The notes under the pieces are model-generated. The model was not told the DNA's origin, ran no database searches, and saw only the letters and a program-made list of their open reading frames with translations. A program made the position numbers and the translations under genes. 39,510 nt of DNA from a bacterium (GTDB lineage: Bacteria > Bdellovibrionota > Bacteriovoracia > Bacteriovoracales > Bacteriovoracaceae), in the NCBI GenBank assembly GCA_030425045.1, contig JAUHVL010000032.1, positions 1-39,510 of the forward strand. The letters run 5' to 3'. Positions 17,479 to 24,234 of the stretch are shown one piece after another. Each line of letters opens with the position of its first letter. The stretch's first letter is position 1.

Positions 17479-18117
17479 TTACTGATTATCTTGTTTTTTT
17501 CTTAAGAACGTTGAGCTAAAATGCTCATAATCATGATGGGCCTGAAAAAAGAGTTTCAATTGAGGAAACTCCTTATTAATTTTATCTATCTGATCATTAA
17601 TTTCTAATGGATCAGCCGCCCTTGGACAAACATAAATACCATCGAGACACTCTAACAATAAATGAAAATCTTTCCATAAATGCAGCTTTAGAAAGTTATC
17701 CTCACCCATAAGAAAGTACTTTTCACTGAGCTTTACTTTAGGAAGCCAATCTACTGTTGGGGTAACCTCTTCTTTAATTAAAAAACCAGGGTAAATAGAA
17801 TACTCCGTGTCTTTTAATCTCTCATGAAGATCAACAATCAAGTCCCACGGACCTTCTTTGCGAGCTTTTAGATCTTTCCAAGGATTATAATCGGGAACGA
17901 CAATTAAGGGTCCTGCCGGACAAAGATCCAAACAAGCCTGATGTCCTTCATGCCAAGGGTTGAAACTACCACCATAAAAAACGGCCTTATCAAGTTGCTG
18001 TGACTTTAATAGTGGTGACGACATTCCCTTTTTCTCAGGATGAAAACATGAAAATGCCAATGCATGTTCACGACAAAGCTCTACCTGCTGATCCCAAGAA
18101 AGTCCTTTTTTAAACAT
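17479..18117 (-). CDS. NadD-like nucleotidylyltransferase
   Basis: The 212-residue protein has the nucleotidyltransferase signature 'VFYGGSFNPWHEGHQ' (HxGH), the substrate motif 'YFLMGEDNFLKLHLWKDF' and the C-terminal 'FSSTFLR' (family ISSTxIR). These are the NadD order, nicotinate mononucleotide adenylylation in NAD synthesis. It differs from standard NadD in having about 50 extra N-terminal residues before the fold and in ending directly after the SSTxxR motif, without the usual C-terminal helix. It may therefore be a paralogue with another substrate. The ATG overlaps rarD by 8 nt, the end of a four-gene operon. Confidence 0.75.
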   Translation of the reverse strand: MFKKGLSWDQQVELCREHALAFSCFHPEKKGMSSPLLKSQQLDKAVFYGGSFNPWHEGHQACLDLCPAGPLIVVPDYNPWKDLKARKEGPWDLIVDLHERLKDTEYSIYPGFLIKEEVTPTVDWLPKVKLSEKYFLMGEDNFLKLHLWKDFHLLLECLDGIYVCPRAADPLEINDQIDKINKEFPQLKLFFQAHHDYEHFSSTFLRKKQDNQ

Positions 18118-19015
18118 TACGACCAACCTTTTTTGTTGTTAGTAATGTTTGCACCTCTTTACTCATAAAAATAATTATAGCAGACCAAATCAAAACAAAG
18201 GAAATCAAATGTGTCTTTGTAAAAGATTCACCGTAAATGACTGTTCCCACTAATAATTGCAAAAAAGGAGCGATATACTGCAAGATTCCAACTTGCGAAA
18301 ACTGTAACCTTTTTGCTGCGTAAACGAAGTAAAAAAGTGGAATGATCGTAATGAGCCCACAGCAGATAAATAATAATTTCAAGGAAAGAGGGGCAAGATA
18401 GAACTCATATTGTTCACTCCCTCCTGAGATAAAAAAGAGTAAAGCGGGAATGGAGGCGAAAAGCAGTTCAAATAAAAGCCCAAATTCTGAGTTGATCTCA
18501 AGCTGTTTTCGTATTAATCCATAAAGAGCAAAAGTTGAGGCAAGAAGAATTGAGATTTCAATACCATCGACTTTCCCATAGAACATCGTCATAACACCGA
18601 AAAAGGCAAAGGCCAATGCGACCCACTTTCTTATAGATAAGCTCTCTCCTAAAAAGAGTCGTCCAAGAAAAACATTCATAAGTGGATTCATAAAATAACC
18701 CAAAGAGGCTTCAACAATATGATTCGTTGTCATGGCGTAAGTAAATAAAAACCAATTTGTGCTAATACAGACAGAGGAAAGAATGAGAAGAAGAAATGTC
18801 TTTTTACTTTTTATACTTTGAAAAAAGTGTTTGATTTGCCCTTTGTAAAACAAAATACAAAATAGCGTAAAAAAGCCCCAGATAATTCGATGTAATAATA
18901 ATTCACTAGCCGAAGTGGTATCAAATAATTTCCAAAAAAGTGGAGCTAATCCCCAAAAGGCAAAACAAAAAACACCGGCAAAAATACCTTTTAGAAATTC
19001 ACTAGATTGTGACAT
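18110..19015 (-). CDS. rarD: RarD/EamA-family drug/metabolite transporter
   Basis: The 301-residue integral membrane protein has about ten hydrophobic helices in two EamA repeats. It starts 'FLKGIFAGVFCFAFWGLAPLFWKLF' (written here only as a landmark near residues 6-30) and contains 'ELLLHRIIWGFF' and 'NHIVEASLGYFMNPL', both characteristic of RarD. The substrate is unknown; RarD was first linked to chloramphenicol sensitivity. I start at the ATG at 19015 because GGGAG lies 8 nt upstream; a TTG at 19030 is the alternative. It lies between yjbQ and the NadD-like gene on one leftward transcript. Confidence 0.88.
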   Translation of the reverse strand: MSQSSEFLKGIFAGVFCFAFWGLAPLFWKLFDTTSASELLLHRIIWGFFTLFCILFYKGQIKHFFQSIKSKKTFLLLILSSVCISTNWFLFTYAMTTNHIVEASLGYFMNPLMNVFLGRLFLGESLSIRKWVALAFAFFGVMTMFYGKVDGIEISILLASTFALYGLIRKQLEINSEFGLLFELLFASIPALLFFISGGSEQYEFYLAPLSLKLLFICCGLITIIPLFYFVYAAKRLQFSQVGILQYIAPFLQLLVGTVIYGESFTKTHLISFVLIWSAIIIFMSKEVQTLLTTKKVGRNV

Positions 19016-19066
19016 GGACTCGTCTCCCAAGGGAAACTAACATTGTCTCGTCTCAAAGAAAACAGA

Positions 19067-19492
19067 TTAATCCGCTTGAAACTTTAAAATTAATGTTCTG
19101 CTATGAGGTCTATCTCGAAACTCACAAAGAAAAATTCCTTGCCATGTTCCGATCATAAGCTCCCCTTCATCGACGATAATCTGGAGAGAATTATTGATCA
19201 GCATAGTTTTGAGATGACTTGGACTATCGTCCGGGCCTTCTGTTGTATGAGTGATCAGTTCTAGATCTCGAGGAGCGAGATATTTTAAAAAAGATTCCAT
19301 ATCACGGGCAGCACTTGGGTCATAGGACTCATTTAACGTTAGACCGCAACTGGTATGCATACAAGATATAGTTAAGACTCCAGAAGATGAGCCGGCCTTC
19401 GTGAGTATTTCACTGAAGGCCTTTTTGATTTGAGAGGTTATCGGATAAAACCTCTCACCTTGAGTTTCGATTGTTAACTTTATTGGCTTCAT
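19067..19492 (-). CDS. yjbQ: YjbQ-family (UPF0047) protein
   Basis: At 141 residues it has the compact UPF0047 pattern 'GVLTISCMHTSCGLTLNES', 'THTTEGPDDSPSHLK', 'GTWQGIFLCEFRDRPHSRTL'. His and Glu residues in these motifs form a conserved pocket in the family. Members show weak thiamine-phosphate synthase activity; the physiological reaction is not settled. The ATG overlaps the PspC-domain gene's stop by one base (TAATG), so the two are translationally coupled. Confidence 0.92.
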   Translation of the reverse strand: MKPIKLTIETQGERFYPITSQIKKAFSEILTKAGSSSGVLTISCMHTSCGLTLNESYDPSAARDMESFLKYLAPRDLELITHTTEGPDDSPSHLKTMLINNSLQIIVDEGELMIGTWQGIFLCEFRDRPHSRTLILKFQAD

Positions 19493-19884
19493 TAATCTCT
19501 AAGGGAGAAAAACAGCCACAAACCAAAGTAAGCGACGATCGTTAGGCCAAGAGAAAAGAAAATACTCCCTACTGCGATCAATCTAATAGGGGCCAATTCC
19601 CAACCAAACTCTTGAGAGAGTTTATGACAGACCCCCATAAAACGAGGCTGCTCGTATTCATGAATCTCAGTCTCTAGGGGGAGAACCATCCATAATAAGA
19701 GATAAACCGCAATAGTTGTCCCAAAAGACAACAGCATAGAGAAAAACCACATCAACCTGATGTACTCAGGCTTGATCTCAAAAGATTGAGAGATTCCCTG
19801 ACAAACTCCACCAAACCATTTAGATGGAACACGATAAAAACGAGGTCTTTCACCTCTAGCATTTAACACAATTGTTTGATTCAC
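19492..19884 (-). CDS. Double PspC-domain membrane protein
   Basis: From the GTG at 19884 (preceded by AAGGAGG) the product has 130 residues and two PspC units. The first is 'KWFGGVCQGISQSFEIKPEY' followed by a membrane segment. The second is 'RFMGVCHKLSQEFGWELAPI' with another hydrophobic hairpin. PspC domains mark envelope-stress membrane proteins; E. coli PspC has a single unit. An upstream start at 19929 is rejected because the Shine-Dalgarno points to the GTG. It opens the leftward operon with yjbQ, rarD and the NadD-like gene. Confidence 0.88.
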   Translation of the reverse strand: MNQTIVLNARGERPRFYRVPSKWFGGVCQGISQSFEIKPEYIRLMWFFSMLLSFGTTIAVYLLLWMVLPLETEIHEYEQPRFMGVCHKLSQEFGWELAPIRLIAVGSIFFSLGLTIVAYFGLWLFFSLRD

Positions 19885-19940
19885 AAATCCTCCTTGCATA
19901 TCTATATATATCACTACATATAAGTGCACACAAGTAATAT

Positions 19941-19969
19941 TTTACATCTTTTTCTACGCATGCTAACAT
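19941..19969 (+). promoter_or_regulatory. Extended -10 promoter of the RHH-glycosyltransferase pair
   Basis: TTTACA, 17 nt, TAACAT with a TGC directly before the -10. The predicted start, about 19976, is only 2 nt before the ATG at 19978. No Shine-Dalgarno is present, so a leaderless mRNA is likely. Confidence 0.55.
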
Positions 19970-19977
19970 ACCTAAAT

Positions 19978-20280
19978 ATGGACCAAAGTTTAAAACGTAT
20001 CAGCCTTTTAATCAGACAAGATCAGTATGACAAGCTGACAGAACAGCATAATATCAACCTGAGCGCGCTTGTTCGCGATTTAATCGATGACCATCTCGGT
20101 GAACATAATATCGTTATTGCTGCCACGGAAGAGTTGAAGAAAATTTACGATACCATCATTACAGACACTGGTAGTAATGATGCTGAAATTGAGAAGTATT
20201 TAAAGATGGCCCTCAAAGAGCTGCTCGCAGAAAAAATTAAGAAAATGAAAAAACTTCAAGCCGATATGGAGAAGTCTTGA
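19978..20280 (+). CDS. Small ribbon-helix-helix-like protein with coiled-coil tail
   Basis: The 100-residue protein starts 'MDQSLKRISLLIRQDQYDKL' and continues 'NINLSALVRDLIDDHLGEH'. This is a basic strand followed by two helices, as in CopG/Arc-type RHH DNA-binding domains. Residues 50-100 form a charged helix ('LAEKIKKMKKLQADMEKS'). It may dimerise and bind DNA, possibly its own promoter, or act as a small partner protein. The stop overlaps the TTG start of the glycosyltransferase gene. An upstream extension to 19924 would run through the promoter and is rejected. Confidence 0.75.
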   Translation: MDQSLKRISLLIRQDQYDKLTEQHNINLSALVRDLIDDHLGEHNIVIAATEELKKIYDTIITDTGSNDAEIEKYLKMALKELLAEKIKKMKKLQADMEKS

Positions 20281-21239
20281 AGATTGTTTTTCAACATGAT
20301 CATCCACTTCCCGTAAAAAAATATGGTGGAATTGAAAGAATTCTTTTTTGGCATATGAAAGAACTAGCGAGAGCTGGTCATGATGTTATTTTAATTGGAC
20401 ACCCCGAAAGTACTGTAGAAAAAGATCAAATCAAACTCATCCCGATGGACGGAAAAGACTGGTATCATCTCATCCCAAAAGATGCAGATATTATTCACCT
20501 TAGTTATAACCATATCGTTCCCTGTGATATTCCCACACTCATTACACTTCATGGCAACGGTCAGCCAGGTGAAATTTTTCCAGAGAATACGGTTTTTCTA
20601 ACTAACAAACATGCCCAAAACCATGGTGGCGATGTTTTTGTTTTTAATGCCCTTGATCTAGAAGAGTACCCTTTTAAAGAAAAAAAACTGAGTTGGGATC
20701 GGTTTCTTTTTTTAGCGAAAGGAAGCTGGAAAGTTAAAAATCTAAAAGACTGTGTCAAAGCAGTAAAGGCCTCACATAAAAAGTTAGAAGTAATAGGCGG
20801 AAGCTCTTTTTTCCCTAAGAAAAATATTAACTATCATGGTTTTCTCGACGGACAAATTAAACTCGATATTATGAATTCAGCTGATGCTCTACTCTATCCC
20901 GTACGTTGGCATGAACCTTTTGGCCTTGCCATTATTGAGGCCATGAGCCAAGGCCTCCCCGCCGTGACAAGCTCTTTTGGTAGCTTTAAAGAACTTATTC
21001 ATGAAGACACGGGAATCATTTGTTCAAATTATCAAGAATTTGAACATACTATCAGAGATAATAAAAAAGAATTTTCTTCTAAAACCATCAGAAACTATGT
21101 TGAAGATAAGTTTGCCATGAGAAAATATTCCGCTGATTATGTCACGCTTTATGAAAGAGTTATTTCAGGAGAAAAACTGCATCAAAAAAAGCTTGGCTGG
21201 GTCCATCAAGATCCTCCCCAAAAGCTCTTAGATTTCTAA
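20277..21239 (+). CDS. Group 4 glycosyltransferase (GT-B fold)
   Basis: The 320-residue enzyme starts with TTG in the overlap TTGA, with GGAGAA upstream. The N-terminal 'QHDHPLPVKKYGGIERI' and 'LARAGHDVILIGHP' are typical acceptor-side motifs. The C-terminal nucleotide-sugar motif is 'HEPFGLAIIEAMSQGLPAV' (E-x7-E) followed by 'GSFKELIHEDTG'. It should transfer a sugar from a nucleotide donor, retaining configuration, to an unknown acceptor such as an envelope glycan. It is shorter than most GT4 enzymes (about 350-400). No other glycan genes are nearby. Confidence 0.87.
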   Translation: MKIVFQHDHPLPVKKYGGIERILFWHMKELARAGHDVILIGHPESTVEKDQIKLIPMDGKDWYHLIPKDADIIHLSYNHIVPCDIPTLITLHGNGQPGEIFPENTVFLTNKHAQNHGGDVFVFNALDLEEYPFKEKKLSWDRFLFLAKGSWKVKNLKDCVKAVKASHKKLEVIGGSSFFPKKNINYHGFLDGQIKLDIMNSADALLYPVRWHEPFGLAIIEAMSQGLPAVTSSFGSFKELIHEDTGIICSNYQEFEHTIRDNKKEFSSKTIRNYVEDKFAMRKYSADYVTLYERVISGEKLHQKKLGWVHQDPPQKLLDF

Positions 21240-21245
21240 AGTTTC

Positions 21246-21369
21246 TTTAGTTTAATAGTCTTATAAGAAGATTCAAATACTACCGAAGTCTAAACTAAAA
21301 CATCCGTGTTTTGCGATAACCAATATCGGGCCATCCTTGTCCCGACCCTTCGGGCAAGTATTGGCCATC
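21246..21369 (+). repeat. Structured repeat, copy A
   Basis: A unit of about 124 nt begins within a few bases of the glycosyltransferase stop. In order it has CTTTAG...TAGTCTTATA; the hairpin AAAACA-TCCG-TGTTTT (21297-21312); then a stem CCAATA/TATTGG (21320-21325, 21359-21364). That stem encloses TCGGG-N10-CCCGA and CCC-TTC-GGG, then CAAGT. Its order and core match the inverted copy at 21402-21523. Confidence 0.75.
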
Positions 21370-21401
21370 TTTTAATTTATAATAGGTTTTTTTGATTTAT
21401 C

Positions 21402-21523
21402 GATGCTCTGAACTTGCCCACGAAGTGGGTGTGACCACGATGGGAGTATTCTGAGCATCAAAAAACATGGATGTTTTTTAATAAACCATGCTGAAGAGGA
21501 ATATAAGACCATTAACTCTAAAG
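21402..21523 (-). repeat. Structured repeat, copy B (inverted)
   Basis: Read on the minus strand it has CTTTAG..TTAATGGTCTTATA, the hairpin AAAACATCCATGTTTT, then an outer stem GATGCTC/GAGCATC enclosing CCA-TCG-TGG and CCCAC-TTC-GTGGG, then CAAGT. The CCATC..GTC..ACCC..TTCG..GGCAAGT core matches copy A, while the outer stem differs completely yet still pairs. Its first bases overlap the 3' end of the kinase gene. The hairpins probably terminate the convergent transcripts. Confidence 0.75.
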
Positions 21524-22459
21524 TTTCTTATTCAAAGTAATTTTTAACGTTGTACCACCGTTCTTAGGTGAGAGAACCTCAACTTCACCACAATGATCTT
21601 TAATAATTCTCATTGCACTTGATAAACCGAGGCCAACACCATCGTCTTTGGTGGTAAAAAAGCGAGTGAAAATTTCCTCTTTATCTTTCTCCGGAATTCC
21701 ATGGCCTGTATCTGTGACGTTTACCACAAACTGACTCTCTTCGGCAGCTTGCTCAGTACTGATCGTTAGCACTTTTTCCGTTGAATTTTTCATGGCATCA
21801 CAAGAATTAGAAATGATATTAGAAAATAATTGTTCAAGAGAATTACGATCGCCATAACATTCAAGTTTCTCTGTGATCGTATTTTTGATTTCAATATTTT
21901 GTGGAATAATTTGATAGGAGAGATCGAAGATACTTCTTTCAATAACTTCTTTAAGATTGGTATCATTTCTATAATCTGTTTCTTTATTTCTTATTTTACC
22001 AAGCTTTGCTGTCATCATTTGAATTCGCTCTGCTGCCGTTTTAATTTTTTCAAAAGACTTGTTTGCTTTTTCATTCTCGGCTAAAAATTCTTTGCTATGT
22101 TTTTCAAACCGATCTGCATGCATAATAATTATCGAGAGAGGATTATTAATATCGTGAGCGATACCGGAAGAAAACTCCCCTACTAATGATATCCTTGTTT
22201 TTTGAATGATTTCTTTTTTCATTTGATCTAAATTATTTTGACTATCGTCCTTTTGATTATTTTTCGTAGAACCTGCTAAAACCTTCGATAGAAAAAGAAA
22301 ACCTAACACAGAGAGGTTCACCAAAAGCAAAATCACAATTGTACTTTTAAAATCGTTTGGATTTAACAAAAGAAGAAATATGGTCTGAACGAATAAAATA
22401 AGAAGGGCCAAGATACTAACGATCTGAATCATTGATAATGACTTAAAAACCTTAAGCAT
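21518..22459 (-). CDS. Sensor histidine kinase, orphan
   Basis: The 313-residue protein has two N-terminal membrane helices (about 10-32 and 40-60) with almost no periplasmic loop. HisKA follows with the H-box 'SGIAHDINNP' (His102 phospho-acceptor), then an HATPase domain with N-box 'IISNSCDAM', G1 'DTGHGI', F-box 'RFFTT' and G2 'GVGLGLS'. No sensory domain or response regulator lies nearby, so signal and partner are unknown. The short loop suggests sensing within or at the membrane. It is divergent from the aminopeptidase gene. The stop lies in a structured repeat. Confidence 0.92.
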   Translation of the reverse strand: MLKVFKSLSMIQIVSILALLILFVQTIFLLLLNPNDFKSTIVILLLVNLSVLGFLFLSKVLAGSTKNNQKDDSQNNLDQMKKEIIQKTRISLVGEFSSGIAHDINNPLSIIIMHADRFEKHSKEFLAENEKANKSFEKIKTAAERIQMMTAKLGKIRNKETDYRNDTNLKEVIERSIFDLSYQIIPQNIEIKNTITEKLECYGDRNSLEQLFSNIISNSCDAMKNSTEKVLTISTEQAAEESQFVVNVTDTGHGIPEKDKEEIFTRFFTTKDDGVGLGLSSAMRIIKDHCGEVEVLSPKNGGTTLKITLNKKL

Positions 22460-22582
22460 TGAACTCTCCTACACCCAATAAAAAATATTATACTCATCGT
22501 TATGAATTACTGAAAGTACGTGACGATTTATGCCTCACAGACCATAATTGAAAACACCTCACTATTACTGGAGAAAAAAACT

Positions 22583-24067
22583 ATGAAGTTTCGTTCGTCA
22601 CCCCATACGACCTTATCGTCTAAAATATCAAACACCTCGACAATAAAAGGCAAAGCTTCAGATCATCTTGTCCTTTTTTCTACCGTTGAACATAAGAAAA
22701 AAGTGAAGTCTCTTCTCAAGGGAACTCTGCTTCCTTGGCAGCTAAAACAAATTGATGAAAATAAAGAGCTCTTTTATTTTGATAGTAAGAAAGGGCCACT
22801 TGCTCTTTGCCTCTTAGAGCCGTCCAACCCCAAAAAGAACTTAGGACATTACCAATACTTAACACCATCACTCTATGGCTTAGCAAGAAATGCCATCGGC
22901 ACCATCATTAATAAATTTCAAGTTTCAAAAATTACAAATCTTAAAATACATGGTTTAGATATTTCTGAAGAGATTTGGGGTGGTCTTTCTGTTGGACTTG
23001 AGATGAGCTCTTATCACTATTTAAAAAAATATAATTTTAAGACTGAACTTTTTAATCTTTCAAAAAGTGAAACTCCAAGTATTAAAAAATATATTCAATT
23101 AGGTCACAGTACAAACTTAGCTAGATTTTTAGTCGATACTCCTCCGGGAGAAAAAAGACCTGGTGATTACGCAAACTTTTTAAAAGATCTCTTTTATTCA
23201 AAGCCAAATTGCAAACTGATCATTTGGGATGAGAAAAAATTAAAAAAAGAAAGAATGGGGATGATGTTGGCCGTAGGAGGCGCCAGTGCTCAACTTCCAA
23301 GACTTGTGCATTTAAGTTATCGACCGAACAAAAATAATAAAGACAAACCTATCGCTTTTGTTGGCAAAGGGATCACCTTTGACTCCGGGGGTCTCGATAT
23401 TAAACCCCCAAGTGGAATGCGAAATATGAAAAAAGATATGGGCGGATCCGCATCGCTAGTTGGAGTTGCTCATTATATCGTCACTCAAAAGTTAAACCTT
23501 AATTGTGACTTCTATTTTGCTCTCGCCGAAAATGCTGTCGATGCTCATGCTTTTAGACCAGGGGATGTGCTTGAATCACGAAAAGGCTTAAAAGTTGAAA
23601 TAGACAATACAGATGCAGAAGGAAGACTTGTTCTTGGTGATGCTCTCACTGTTGCTAACGAACAAAAACCAAAATTCATCATTGATGTCGCCACTTTAAC
23701 AGGCGCTATCAAAGTTGCCCTTGGAGCAGAAACAGGTGGCCTTTTTTCTAATGACGATGAACTTTCAGATCGTTTGCTTTCAAGTAGCTCTCAAGCAGGT
23801 GAGCAAATTTGGAGAATGCCTCTTTTAAAAGAACAAAGATCAAAACTTTCAAGCCCTGTGGCCGATCTAACTAATTCCGCAAGTGGTTTTGGTGGTGCCG
23901 TCAGAGCGGCCATGTTTTTAAAAGAGTTTATCGGCAACACTCCCTGGGCCCATTTCGATATTTATTCGTGGGTTGATTCGGCCAATGGACCGTATTTTCA
24001 AAAAGGTGGTAATGGTCAACTAGTTCAAAGCTTAAGTTTCATGGCCCAAGAGCTTGCCGACTCGTAA
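22583..24067 (+). CDS. Leucyl aminopeptidase, family M17
   Basis: The 494-residue enzyme has the complete two-metal M17 C-terminal domain: 'GKGITFDSGGLDIKP', 'MKKDMGGSASLVG' and the signature 'NTDAEGRLVLGDAL', followed by 'DVATLTGA'. These supply the metal-binding Lys, Asp and Glu residues. The N-terminal domain is divergent. It removes N-terminal residues from peptides in the cytoplasm; no signal peptide is seen. The ATG at 22583 is chosen because GGAG lies 8-9 nt upstream; the frame is open to a GTG at 22520. A strong terminator follows. Confidence 0.93.
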   Translation: MKFRSSPHTTLSSKISNTSTIKGKASDHLVLFSTVEHKKKVKSLLKGTLLPWQLKQIDENKELFYFDSKKGPLALCLLEPSNPKKNLGHYQYLTPSLYGLARNAIGTIINKFQVSKITNLKIHGLDISEEIWGGLSVGLEMSSYHYLKKYNFKTELFNLSKSETPSIKKYIQLGHSTNLARFLVDTPPGEKRPGDYANFLKDLFYSKPNCKLIIWDEKKLKKERMGMMLAVGGASAQLPRLVHLSYRPNKNNKDKPIAFVGKGITFDSGGLDIKPPSGMRNMKKDMGGSASLVGVAHYIVTQKLNLNCDFYFALAENAVDAHAFRPGDVLESRKGLKVEIDNTDAEGRLVLGDALTVANEQKPKFIIDVATLTGAIKVALGAETGGLFSNDDELSDRLLSSSSQAGEQIWRMPLLKEQRSKLSSPVADLTNSASGFGGAVRAAMFLKEFIGNTPWAHFDIYSWVDSANGPYFQKGGNGQLVQSLSFMAQELADS

Positions 24068-24124
24068 GCTTTAATAGTTTTAACCACTTAGAAAATCTTT
24101 TGCCAAAAATAAAGGGCATTATTT

Positions 24125-24158
24125 AAAAAGACTGGAAATTTCTTTACCAGTCTTTTTT
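24125..24158 (+). terminator. Rho-independent terminator after the aminopeptidase gene
   Basis: AAAAAGACTGG pairs perfectly over 11 bp with CCAGTCTTTTT around an 11-nt loop and ends in a T-run. The flanking A-run makes it possibly bidirectional. Confidence 0.92.
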
Positions 24159-24199
24159 ACTCCAAGTACTTGATTTTTTAAATCTCTCTGTCTTACCCC

Positions 24200-24226
24200 T
24201 AAAGCCGTTTCATAAATGGTCGATAA
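24200..24226 (+). promoter_or_regulatory. Sigma-28 (FliA)-like promoter of the giant lipoprotein
   Basis: TAAAGCCG, exactly 11 nt, GTCGATAA. The consensus is TAAAGTTT-N11-GCCGATAA, so the -10 matches 7 of 8 and the -35 matches 5 of 8. The expected start is within a few nt of the ATG at 24235, and no Shine-Dalgarno is seen. Confidence 0.55.
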
Positions 24227-24234
24227 TAAGAAGT

